Positions 7,256-14,515 of a stretch of 64,000 bases of DNA are shown one piece after another. Numbering within the stretch: the stretch's first letter is position 1; the number at the start of each line of letters is the position of its first letter. The DNA lies in NCBI RefSeq assembly GCF_010882175.1, contig NZ_WKLH01000002.1, positions 186,001 to 250,000 on the forward strand. Direction: 5' to 3'. Below the pieces are notes generated by a model. The model searched no databases. It saw nothing but the letters and a program-made list of their open reading frames with translations, and was not told where the DNA came from. The position numbers and the translations under genes were made by a program. This DNA comes from Mangrovibacterium lignilyticum. GTDB taxonomy: Bacteria; Bacteroidota; Bacteroidia; Bacteroidales; Prolixibacteraceae.

Positions 7256-9445
7256 ATGAATACGAATATAGAACAAGCCTGGTTGAATTTGGAGCAAGCC
7301 TGTAGGGAGAATCTGAATGAAACGGAACGGAAAAAGGTAAGGCGAGCTTTTGACTATGCCTATGATATTTTGGAAGATCGGCAATGGTCGACCGGCGAGA
7401 CAATTATTATTCATTCACTGGAAGTTGCACAGGTGGTTGCGGGGGAAATTAGCTTGGGAGTTGACTCTATAACAGCTGGTTTGTTACACAATGTACCCTA
7501 TGAAGACGTTCCCAAACGTCCCGACTTTAGCGAAATTGAAGAGAACTTCGGCCCGGTTGTGAGAGGCATCCTTGAAGGTATGGCCAAGATTAATTCATTG
7601 GGTACCGATACGGTTGACTTACACTCGGAGAATTATCGCAAACTGATGCTGGCTTTGGCCGGTGATGTCCGCGTGATCCTGGTTAAAATAGCCGACAGGT
7701 TGCACGTGATGCGGCATTTGGATAATTATCCGGCTGATGTTCAGTCGAAGATCTCGGTTGAAACCTCCCATTTATATGCTCCGTTAGCTCACCGTTTGGG
7801 ACTGTATTACGTCAATTCAGAGTTGCTGGATTTATGTCTGAAATTCTTGACACCCGAGGCCTATTATCACGTTTCTGAGCGACTGGCAGAATCTGAAACA
7901 GAGCGTAAAAACTTTGTGGCCGAATTTGTCAAGCCGATTGAGGAAAAATTGAAATCGAGGGGCTTTAAGTTTGAAATGAAGGCCCGGACGAAAGCGATCA
8001 ATTCAATCTGGAAGAAGATGAAGAACCAGGGAGTTCCGTTCGACGAAGTTTATGATATTTTTGCCATTCGAGTGATTTTAGATTCTCTGCCGGAATCTGA
8101 AAAGTCAGACTGTTGGCAGGTGTATTCCATTGTAACCGACGAATATCAGGCAAATCCCGAACGGATGCGGGATTGGATTACTGTACCCAAATCGAACGGA
8201 TACGAGAGCTTGCACGCGACCGTTTTAGGCCCGAACAAGAAATGGGTAGAGATTCAGATTCGGACAGAACGCATGGATGAAATCGCGGAAAAGGGTTTAG
8301 CTGCTCACTGGAAATACAAGGGCGGTTCTGCTTCGGCCGAAATGGAAAAATGGCTGGCCAGTGTCCGCGAAATATTAGAAAATCCCGAGTTGAACGTCGT
8401 TGATTTCATTGACGAGTTCAATACCAATATTTATAACGACGAGATTTTTGTATTCACCCCCAAGGGCGATTTAAGGCGACTTCCGGCCGGAGCGACTTTG
8501 CTTGATTTTGCTTACGAAATACACTCCGGTGTTGGCGATCGTTGTGTTGGAGGAATGGTGGACGGTAAAAAAGTCACGCTTCGCTATAAATTGAAAAACG
8601 GAGAGCAAATTTCGATTGACACTGCCAACAGTCAAAAACCCAAATTGGACTGGCTGGACATCGTAATTACCAGTAAAGCCAAGAGCCGGATCAAATCCAG
8701 TTTGAATGAAGAACGAAAACGGGAGGCCGATAACGGAAAAGAAATCTTAGTTCGTAAGCTGAAAAACTGGAAGATTGACTACAACGATGAGTTGATCAGA
8801 ACCTTGTTGAAGCACTATCAGCTGAAATTGGCGCAGGACCTGTATTACAATATTTCGACTGAAAAAATTGATACGCTCGATATTAAAGAACTGATCACTG
8901 CCAAAGAAGAAACGGCACATTCAGCCAAGCAAAAACTGGAGGATAGCCTGCCGACTGAACAGTTCAAGGACATGGAATTTACGGGGGGCGATGATTACTT
9001 AGTTATCGACAACAACCTCAAAAACGTTAATCACAAGTTAGCGCAATGTTGTAATCCAATCTTTGGCGACGACATCTTTGGTTTTGTGACCATTGGCGAA
9101 GGCATTAAAATTCATCGCCGATCATGTCCGAATGCCAAGCAATTGTTTGAGCGTTACCCTTATCGTATTATTCCTGCCAAATGGCGGGGAAGTGATAAGA
9201 AAAGTTCGTTTCAGGCAACCATAAAGCTGTCAGGTACCGATGATGTTGGTATTGTTAGCCAGATTTCGCACGTTATTTCAAAAGACATCGGAGTATCGAT
9301 GCGTTCAATTAATATTGATACGGCTAACGGCGAATTTGAAGGAACTTTGCGAGTCTATGTTAATAATTTGCAGCACCTCGACTTTTTGATGCGTAAATTG
9401 CAGCATATCAAGGGTATCGTGCATGTTTCACGCGCTGATACCTGA
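7256..9445 (+). CDS. RelA/SpoT-family (p)ppGpp synthetase with degenerate hydrolase motif
   Basis: A 729-residue long RSH protein of the stringent response. Order: HD-like domain (about 30-180), synthetase (about 235-350), TGS (about 395-460), helical region, zinc-finger-like CCNPIFGDDIFGF, and ACT at the end. Synthetase residues are well kept (RMRDWITVPKSNGYESLH from 303; EIQIRTERMDEIAEKG). In the HD domain, H53 and D147 are present, but the central H-D pair reads HN (78-79) and the following E-D is shifted by one residue (HNVPYED instead of HDxxED). Family knowledge says this motif is needed for Mn-dependent hydrolysis, so I infer a synthetase-biased enzyme like RelA. A second, hydrolytic RSH should exist elsewhere in the genome. 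Confidence 0.93.
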   Translation: MNTNIEQAWLNLEQACRENLNETERKKVRRAFDYAYDILEDRQWSTGETIIIHSLEVAQVVAGEISLGVDSITAGLLHNVPYEDVPKRPDFSEIEENFGPVVRGILEGMAKINSLGTDTVDLHSENYRKLMLALAGDVRVILVKIADRLHVMRHLDNYPADVQSKISVETSHLYAPLAHRLGLYYVNSELLDLCLKFLTPEAYYHVSERLAESETERKNFVAEFVKPIEEKLKSRGFKFEMKARTKAINSIWKKMKNQGVPFDEVYDIFAIRVILDSLPESEKSDCWQVYSIVTDEYQANPERMRDWITVPKSNGYESLHATVLGPNKKWVEIQIRTERMDEIAEKGLAAHWKYKGGSASAEMEKWLASVREILENPELNVVDFIDEFNTNIYNDEIFVFTPKGDLRRLPAGATLLDFAYEIHSGVGDRCVGGMVDGKKVTLRYKLKNGEQISIDTANSQKPKLDWLDIVITSKAKSRIKSSLNEERKREADNGKEILVRKLKNWKIDYNDELIRTLLKHYQLKLAQDLYYNISTEKIDTLDIKELITAKEETAHSAKQKLEDSLPTEQFKDMEFTGGDDYLVIDNNLKNVNHKLAQCCNPIFGDDIFGFVTIGEGIKIHRRSCPNAKQLFERYPYRIIPAKWRGSDKKSSFQATIKLSGTDDVGIVSQISHVISKDIGVSMRSINIDTANGEFEGTLRVYVNNLQHLDFLMRKLQHIKGIVHVSRADT

Positions 9446-9504
9446 TTCTTTTCAATATCCAAAAATTTAACATTTATGTGAAAAATGTTAAAACATGTCA
9501 ATAA

Positions 9505-9520
9505 ATATCGTGGACGATAT
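9505..9520 (+). promoter_or_regulatory. Operator-like palindrome 1 upstream of ohr
   Basis: The sequence is a 7-bp inverted repeat with a 2-nt spacer (ATATCGT, GG, ACGATAT). It shares the TATCG-N4-CGATA pattern with a second site whose centre is 31 bp downstream, and lies just upstream of the -7 element. It is probably bound by the MarR/OhrR protein encoded in the operon. Confidence 0.65.
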
Positions 9521-9528
9521 AAAATGAT

Positions 9529-9536
9529 TATATTTG
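9529..9536 (+). promoter_or_regulatory. -7 promoter element of the ohr-gpx-ohrR operon
   Basis: TATATTTG matches the Bacteroidota TAnnTTTG element and sits exactly between the two operator palindromes, so repressor bound at either or both would block RNA polymerase. Confidence 0.7.
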
Positions 9537-9550
9537 TATCGCAAACGATA
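9537..9550 (+). promoter_or_regulatory. Operator-like palindrome 2 upstream of ohr
   Basis: TATCG (9537-9541) and CGATA (9546-9550) with a 4-nt spacer repeat the pattern of palindrome 1. The site begins right after the -7 element and should overlap the transcription start. Confidence 0.6.
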
Positions 9551-9564
9551 TAAATAGAACAGAT

Positions 9565-9996
9565 ATGTACAGGACAACAGTAAAAGCAGATGGCGGCCGT
9601 AATGGTCGTGTAAAGAGAGAAGATGGAATATTGAATTTTACGATCAAGATCCCCAAAGAAATGGGAGGCCCCGGTGGTCAACACACGAACCCGGAACAAT
9701 TGTTTGCTGCGGGTTATGCTGCTTGCTTCGATAGCGCCCTTCAATTAATGATATTAAAAGAAGGTTTAAAGCAGAAAGAATCATCAGTCGAAGCAACAGT
9801 CGGGTTAAACAGAAATGGTTTGGAATTCGATTTGAGCGTTAAATTGAGGGTGGCAATAAAAAATGTAGATCTGGAAACAGCCCGACGACTTGCCGGCCTG
9901 GCTCATGCAACGTGTCCGTATTCGAAAGCAACCAAAGGAAATATTCCGGTGGAGATTGAAATTGTTGAGCCAACTTTAGAAATTCGTAACAACTGA
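9565..9996 (+). CDS. ohr: Organic hydroperoxide resistance protein, OsmC/Ohr family
   Basis: A 143-residue cytosolic peroxidase of usual length that reduces organic (fatty-acid) hydroperoxides with two reactive cysteines. Both are visible: C54 in AAGYAACFDSALQ, and C117 in HATCPYSKATKG. The N-terminal RTTVKADGGRNGRV and GGPGGQHTNPEQLFAAGYAAC are standard Ohr features that distinguish it from OsmC and YhfA. It is the first gene of a three-gene unit with gpx (27 bp downstream) and a MarR-type regulator. Two palindromes flank its promoter, which fits peroxide-released repression. Confidence 0.95.
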   Translation: MYRTTVKADGGRNGRVKREDGILNFTIKIPKEMGGPGGQHTNPEQLFAAGYAACFDSALQLMILKEGLKQKESSVEATVGLNRNGLEFDLSVKLRVAIKNVDLETARRLAGLAHATCPYSKATKGNIPVEIEIVEPTLEIRNN

Positions 9997-10023
9997 TACG
10001 CACGACTAAAAATAGAGAAAGCC

Positions 10024-10500
10024 ATGAAAACAATTTATGATTATACAGCAAAATCGCTGCAAGGGAAAGAAGTTACACTGAATGAATTTAAAGGCAAAGT
10101 TGTTGTGATTGTCAATACGGCCAGTAAGTGTGGTTTTACACCGCAATACGAAGGACTGGAAAAACTTTACCAAAAGTACAAGGATAAGGGATTGGTAGTA
10201 TTAGGCTTCCCTTGTAACCAGTTTGGTAACCAGGAACCCGGCTCAGCTAAAGACATTCAGGAAGGGTGTTTGATTAACTACGGGGTGTCATTCCGGATGT
10301 TTGAGAAAATTGATGTGAACGGAGATCAGGAACACGCATTGTACTCTTTCCTGAAAAAGGAACAAAAGGGACTGCTTAATAGTAAGATCAAATGGAATTT
10401 CACAAAATTCCTCATCGACAGAGATGGTAAACCGGTAAAGCGTTTTGCCCCAATTACGAAGCCCGAAAAAATGGAGGAGGATATACTCCAACTCCTGTAA
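10024..10500 (+). CDS. Cytosolic glutathione peroxidase family protein
   Basis: A 158-residue GPx without signal peptide, normal for bacterial thioredoxin-dependent members. C36 in [15 protein letters not shown] replaces selenocysteine. [13 protein letters not shown] carries the glutamine and the cysteine that the exported paralogue at 4029 lacks, and WNFTKFLID gives the catalytic Trp and Asn. It is co-transcribed with ohr, so it is inferred to belong to the same organic-peroxide response. It and the exported form share the same fold and active site but are clearly diverged. Confidence 0.95.
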   Translation: MKTIYDYTAKSLQGKEVTLNEFKGKVVVIVNTASKCGFTPQYEGLEKLYQKYKDKGLVVLGFPCNQFGNQEPGSAKDIQEGCLINYGVSFRMFEKIDVNGDQEHALYSFLKKEQKGLLNSKIKWNFTKFLIDRDGKPVKRFAPITKPEKMEEDILQLL

Positions 10501-10553
10501 TACATTTAAATATTGCAGGTGGCTTTTGTGGCTGCCTGCAAAACTTTTTATTT

Positions 10554-10976
10554 ATGGAACAACTGAAACTTGATAACCAACTGTGTTTCCCGTTTTATTC
10601 CGTTTCGAGACTGGTTATTCGAAAATACCAGCCTTATTTAGATAAACTGAGAATTACCTATCCGCAGTATTTGGTACTGTTGGTTTTATGGGAGACTGAT
10701 GATATGCCTGTCAACGATATTGCCAAAAGGTTGATTTTGCAGACCAATACCGTAACTCCTTTGCTAAAACGAATGGAAATTCAGGGCATTATTACCCGTG
10801 GTAAATCGGCAAAAGATGAACGAAAAGTAATTGTTTCGCTCACTGAAAAGGGGAAACAAATGAAACAGCAAGCTTCGGAAATACCATACAAACTGGCAGA
10901 AGGTATGCAGATGTCGCAAGTGGAATTGCAAAATCTGCACCGAACACTTTATCAACTTATCGATCAATTGAAGTAG
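10554..10976 (+). CDS. ohrR: MarR-family peroxide-sensing regulator (OhrR-like)
   Basis: A 140-residue winged-helix regulator. The N-terminal LDNQLCFPFYSVSRL places a cysteine (C11) where OhrR proteins carry their peroxide-reactive residue. The DNA-binding segment follows (DIAKRLILQTNTVTPLLKRM) with wing residues GKSAKDERKV. Position as the last gene of the ohr-gpx unit and the two palindromes at the operon promoter support autoregulated repression relieved by cysteine oxidation. Only one obvious redox cysteine is seen, so it may be of the 1-Cys class. Function as OhrR is inferred from family and context. Confidence 0.9.
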   Translation: MEQLKLDNQLCFPFYSVSRLVIRKYQPYLDKLRITYPQYLVLLVLWETDDMPVNDIAKRLILQTNTVTPLLKRMEIQGIITRGKSAKDERKVIVSLTEKGKQMKQQASEIPYKLAEGMQMSQVELQNLHRTLYQLIDQLK

Positions 10977-11003
10977 GTCAAACTAGTTTTTCTTTGTTTG
11001 ACC
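10976..11003. terminator. Small inverted repeat between convergent stop codons
   Basis: An 8-bp repeat (10976-10983 with 10996-11003) overlaps the ends of both the ohrR gene and the small lipoprotein gene, which are only 6 bp apart. The loop holds a T-run. It may act as a bidirectional terminator; the T-tract is not in the classical place. Confidence 0.4.
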
Positions 11004-11177
11004 GGGCGCATATTTTTTAGCGCTTTTTTTGCCGGTTAGTTTTTTCATTTGCCCTGGTGGAATGTCTCCGTTAGCATTTGTTTTTACGGTTTGATTTTTC
11101 CCTACAAAAATGGTTTTACACGACGAGAATGACAGTAATCCTGCAAAAAGGAGAATGATTACGCTTTTTGACTTCAT
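10983..11177 (-). CDS. Small lipoprotein
   Basis: A 64-residue lipoprotein precursor. The ATG at 11177 is preferred because it starts MKSKSVIILLFAGLLSFSSC, a signal peptide with a lipobox cysteine at residue 20; the longer frame adds eight residues. The mature part is short, basic and glycine-rich (IPPGQMKKLTGKKSAKKYAPGQ). Proteins with this PPGQ...KKxTG...KSAKKYAPGQ pattern are common in Bacteroidota, sometimes named quinol oxidase subunit 4 without evidence. No function can be given. It converges on ohrR. Confidence 0.8.
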   Translation of the reverse strand: MKSKSVIILLFAGLLSFSSCKTIFVGKNQTVKTNANGDIPPGQMKKLTGKKSAKKYAPGQTKKN

Positions 11178-11230
11178 GAATGTTGGTTTTAAAGAACTCA
11201 AATCTAAAATAAAAAGCTCAAGTCAATCTA

Positions 11231-11833
11231 TTATTCCCTGATCCACTCTGTTTTTTCAGCCACAGGAATTCGCATTCGGGGAGGACGTTGAACACTTTCG
11301 TCAGCTTCGCCAAGGATGAAAAAGCCAATCGGTTCATCTTCAGTCCCTAATTCTAAAAAATCTCTCATTTGCTGAGAGTAACATATACCTCCTGTACTTA
11401 AATAACCGGCAATGTCATAAGCTTGCAAACTCAGGTACATGTTTTCTACGGCACAAGCTACCGATGCCACATCTTCCTGCTTCGGAAATCGTTTATATTT
11501 ATCCCGTTGGGCAATCACCGCGATAATATGAGAAACTCGTTCATGTTTCTCCGAATAAGCCTCATATTTAAAATCCATGTACTTATCAGCCGGGGTAATT
11601 TCCTTGTATATTTTTTGCTGAACACTGAAGAAGCGCTTCACAGCGTCTCCGGTAAAAACTTTGAAGTTCCACGCTTGTACCAATCCGTGAGAGGGTGCCC
11701 AGCTGGCATTCTCGAGTAGTTTCTCAACTATGGAGTCGTCAATCTTGCTTCCTTTTTTAAGGCCGTTTACAAAAGTTGATTTCCGGTTTCGAATCCAGTT
11801 CTCAATATTTTCTGCTTTCGTAGTCATAGTCAA
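11231..11833 (-). CDS. Nitroreductase family FMN oxidoreductase
   Basis: A 200-residue nitroreductase-fold flavoprotein, using NAD(P)H to reduce nitro compounds, quinones or similar. NWIRNRKSTFVNGLKKG is the N-terminal phosphate-binding segment (R-x-R-x-S-like), LLENASWAPSHGLVQAWNFKVF is the FMN-contact region, and the C-terminal PIGFFILGEADESVQRPPR is typical. It is close to the YdjA/NfsB-like small single-domain group. It is divergent from the TPR gene at 11946 with 112 bp between. The physiological substrate is unknown. Confidence 0.9.
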   Translation of the reverse strand: MTMTTKAENIENWIRNRKSTFVNGLKKGSKIDDSIVEKLLENASWAPSHGLVQAWNFKVFTGDAVKRFFSVQQKIYKEITPADKYMDFKYEAYSEKHERVSHIIAVIAQRDKYKRFPKQEDVASVACAVENMYLSLQAYDIAGYLSTGGICYSQQMRDFLELGTEDEPIGFFILGEADESVQRPPRMRIPVAEKTEWIRE

Positions 11834-11945
11834 ATTATTTCGAATTTAGAGGAAGAAACAAAATTGGAACAGATAAGTTTGTACCTTTCAACCTGGTTTT
11901 GGACTCAAAACGCCCGAAAACAGTAGATTTTGATGATAGAAGGTT

Positions 11946-12224
11946 ATGGCACAACAAATTGAGCAAATAAGTCAGTTGATAGACGAAAATCGCCTTGATG
12001 AAGCTTCCGGATTGATTGATGAAGGACTGCAGAAAAATAGCAAACTTGCTGAACTGTATTTTCTGAGAGGACAGATTCAGATGAAAAAGGAAGCATGGGG
12101 TAGTGCGATCAATTGTTTTCGGAAGGCACTGGAAATTGATCCTGTTTTTCCGGGTGCACAAAACCGGATAGAAATGGCTCAATCGATTTTAGGCTTCTTC
12201 AACCCGGATTTACTAAATCCCTGA
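11946..12224 (+). CDS. Small tetratricopeptide-repeat protein
   Basis: A 92-residue protein made of two to three TPR units, with LAELYFLRGQIQMKKEAWGSAINCFRKALEIDP as a clear TPR pair near residues 37-70. It has no signal peptide. Its stop codon (12222-12224) directly abuts the stop of the convergent tonB gene with no base between. It is probably a protein-protein interaction module; no specific function can be given. The sequence is clearly coding, with conserved TPR alanine and glycine positions. Confidence 0.85.
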   Translation: MAQQIEQISQLIDENRLDEASGLIDEGLQKNSKLAELYFLRGQIQMKKEAWGSAINCFRKALEIDPVFPGAQNRIEMAQSILGFFNPDLLNP

Positions 12225-13304
12225 TTAATCCAATACAAAGCGATAGGTGATGGTCCCGGATTGAAAGGCTGGAGCATTTGGGTCGGCGTTGAAGCTGGCT
12301 TTGAGCGCCGCCTGACGAGCTGCTTCTAGCAGATTAGCGTTATAGGTATTGGTTCCTTTTACGCCGGGTTTCGCATTGCTTACTTTCCCGTATTTATCCA
12401 CCGTGATGCTCACCACTACAACACCTTCTTCGTTGCCTGGATAATTAGGTTTCGGCAGTCCTGTAGCACTTCTACCATCCAGACTAAATGAAGGTCCTGA
12501 ACCGGAATTACCGCTTCCTGTTCCGCCATCGCCGGTGTTGGTTGAGTTACCACCGTTTGGAGTTCCTTGGTTTCCTCCGGGGTAAGTCGTCCCTTGTCCG
12601 GTGCTTGTCGAGCTAGTGCTTCCGGCTCCCGAGCCTGAGCCAAAGGCATTAGCTGCCCGGTTGTTTATTTGGGCAATTTTTTGTGCTTCAGCTTCTTTGC
12701 GCAAACGTTCTTCCTCTGCAGCTTTTTGCTGGCGTTCCAATTCTGCTTGCTTTTGCCGTTCAATCTCTGCTAAACGTAGTTTCTCAGCTTCAATCTCTTT
12801 TTGTTTTTTTATTTCAGCCTGATGCCTGGCTTCAGCTTTGGCAGTCTCTTTGCGTTGCTGCTCCAGCTCTTGTTGTTTCTTTTGATCAGCGAGTTTTTGC
12901 TGAAGCGCTAATTCTTCCTGCTTCTTTTTAGCAGCTTCTTGTTTTTTCTTTTTTTCCGCTTCCAGAGCTACGGTTTTTTCATAGTCCTGAGTCATCAGTT
13001 CTTCCTTGGCTTGGTCGGACGAAACAGCTGGGACGGCAGATGATGTTGGCGGCGGCGGAGGTGTGCTTGCCTGAACCGGAGTTGAAGTTGCTTCTTGAAC
13101 AGCAGGAGAACTTTGCCGGGAAGCAGGTGCGGGCTCTTCTTTGCCTGCTCCTTGCTGGCTGTTACCAAAGTTTACCAAAACACCTTCTTCGCCCGGTAAG
13201 GGTAATGGTGTAAAGAAACCGAATAAAAACAGCAATATCAGAACAATCGCATGTATGATGATTGTTCCCCAAAATCCTTCCTTATGTTCTCGAAAATAAC
13301 TCAT
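12225..13304 (-). CDS. TonB/TolA-like energy transducer
   Basis: A 359-residue inner-membrane protein that transmits proton-motive force to the outer membrane. Layout: one N-terminal membrane helix (about residues 12-33), a Pro-rich segment (STPPPPPTSS), a long charged TolA-like coiled coil rich in Lys/Glu/Gln/Ala (about 105-225), a Gly/Ser/Thr-rich linker, and a TonB C-terminal domain (GLPKPNYPGNEEGVVVVSIT). The start ATG overlaps the stop of exbD by one base (TAATG), showing translational coupling. The linker resembles TolA more than TonB, so it may serve the Tol-Pal role; the C-terminal fold cannot tell the two apart by eye. Confidence 0.9.
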   Translation of the reverse strand: MSYFREHKEGFWGTIIIHAIVLILLFLFGFFTPLPLPGEEGVLVNFGNSQQGAGKEEPAPASRQSSPAVQEATSTPVQASTPPPPPTSSAVPAVSSDQAKEELMTQDYEKTVALEAEKKKKQEAAKKKQEELALQQKLADQKKQQELEQQRKETAKAEARHQAEIKKQKEIEAEKLRLAEIERQKQAELERQQKAAEEERLRKEAEAQKIAQINNRAANAFGSGSGAGSTSSTSTGQGTTYPGGNQGTPNGGNSTNTGDGGTGSGNSGSGPSFSLDGRSATGLPKPNYPGNEEGVVVVSITVDKYGKVSNAKPGVKGTNTYNANLLEAARQAALKASFNADPNAPAFQSGTITYRFVLD

Positions 13305-13711
13305 TAACGTTCAGGTGCAGTAGCTAAAATCAGTTTGTATTTATTGCGTCTGGCAATATTCATCACTTTTACAACTTGTTCTACCGGAACAGATTTGTCG
13401 GTGTGAAGTGAAACGTATGCTTCCGGATTGTTGCCAATACTTTTTTGAAGTGCCGGTTCAATTTCACTGAAAGCTACACGTCGAACATTCCCGTCGGTAT
13501 TGACATAGTATTTCAGATCAGCGGTGATTGAAACCGTTGTAATGGGTTTGGCCGCCGTTTGATTGTTGCTTTCGGGTAGCAGCAGTTTTAGTGCGTTTGG
13601 AGCGATCAAGGTTGATGTAACCATAAAAAAGATCAACAGCAAAAACACAATGTCAGTCATTGACGACATGCTGAAACTGGCATCTACTTTATTTCTTCGT
13701 TTTAAGGCCAT
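13304..13711 (-). CDS. ExbD/TolR-family biopolymer transport protein
   Basis: A 135-residue single-pass membrane protein with the TM helix at about 18-40 (SMTDIVFLLLIFFMVTSTL). It contains the essential acidic residue of the proton channel (D19-type position in MTDIVFLL). The periplasmic part ends with the usual ExbD fold. It sits between exbB and tonB with a 1-base overlap downstream and 5 bp upstream, forming the energising complex of the operon. Confidence 0.95.
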   Translation of the reverse strand: MALKRRNKVDASFSMSSMTDIVFLLLIFFMVTSTLIAPNALKLLLPESNNQTAAKPITTVSITADLKYYVNTDGNVRRVAFSEIEPALQKSIGNNPEAYVSLHTDKSVPVEQVVKVMNIARRNKYKLILATAPER

Positions 13712-13716
13712 TGTTT

Positions 13717-14421
13717 CTATTTTGCAGGTTCATTCAACAGGTCCAGGAATTCAGACGTAGCAGCTTCCATTTTGAAAACCACTTTCTCGACGCTGGAAAC
13801 TAAAATATTGTAGGCAAAGTAAGCGATAATACCAACGGTCAACCCGGCAACAGTAGTAACCATGGCTTGGTATATACCCGACGACAAGAGTGTCACATCG
13901 ATGTTATTTCCGGCATTAGCCATATCGTAAAATGCCTGGATCATACCAATAACCGTTCCAAGGAATCCAATCATCGGAGCTCCACCGGCAACACTGGCCA
14001 GAACCGGCAAGCCCTTTTCAAGCTTCGAAATTTCGAGGTTACCAACCATTTCAATGGCGGAGTTAACGTCTGACATTGGACGTCCGATACGGGTAATTCC
14101 CTTCTCGATCATGCGGGCAGTAGGAGTGTCCTGCGAACGGGCCAAAGCCAGGGCCGCGTCAATTTTCCCTTGCATAATATAGTCTTTTACCCGCTCCAAA
14201 AGTGATTTATCAACTCTGCCGGCACGCTTAACAGCCAGGTAGCGGTCGATAAATATGAATACTGCGATAAGCGACAAGGCGATGATTGGAATCATGATCC
14301 ATCCACCTTTTAGCGCCAAATCGAAAAAACGGGTTACAATGCCATCTTGAGCAGCCTCAGCCACGGAGTCAACACCTTCAGTTACTGGTGTGCTCACTTG
14401 TAGTAAAACGAAGTTCAACAT
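13717..14421 (-). CDS. MotA/TolQ/ExbB proton channel family protein
   Basis: A 234-residue ExbB/TolQ protein with three membrane helices (near residues 40-62, 140-165 and 185-210). I chose the ATG at 14421; the longer frame to 14550 runs back over the nhaD terminator and its extra 43 residues look non-native. Signature stretches are LEKGLPVLASVAGGAPMIGFLGTVIGMIQAF and VAGLTVGIIAYFAYN. It is first in the exbB-exbD-tonB operon, which probably powers TonB-dependent receptors or Tol-Pal constriction. Confidence 0.95.
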   Translation of the reverse strand: MLNFVLLQVSTPVTEGVDSVAEAAQDGIVTRFFDLALKGGWIMIPIIALSLIAVFIFIDRYLAVKRAGRVDKSLLERVKDYIMQGKIDAALALARSQDTPTARMIEKGITRIGRPMSDVNSAIEMVGNLEISKLEKGLPVLASVAGGAPMIGFLGTVIGMIQAFYDMANAGNNIDVTLLSSGIYQAMVTTVAGLTVGIIAYFAYNILVSSVEKVVFKMEAATSEFLDLLNEPAK

Positions 14422-14458
14422 ATAGTTTTCTGTTTTTTGAAATCCTGTAACAATAAAA

Positions 14459-14487
14459 CGAGGCACACTAAAATAAAGTATGCCTCG
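14459..14487 (-). terminator. nhaD terminator
   Basis: An 11-bp stem with one mismatch (14459-14469 with 14477-14487) lies 29 bp after the nhaD stop. Read on the minus strand it is followed by TTTTATTG. It separates nhaD from the exbB operon on the same strand. Confidence 0.7.
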
Positions 14488-14515
14488 CAAAAATAAGAAT
14501 ATTTTTAAGCTGACC

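Noticed and set aside
12416-12649. Antisense ORFs inside the tonB and U32 genes
   Set aside because: They are shadows of real coding sequence; low-complexity repeats in the tonB linker create long open frames on both strands.
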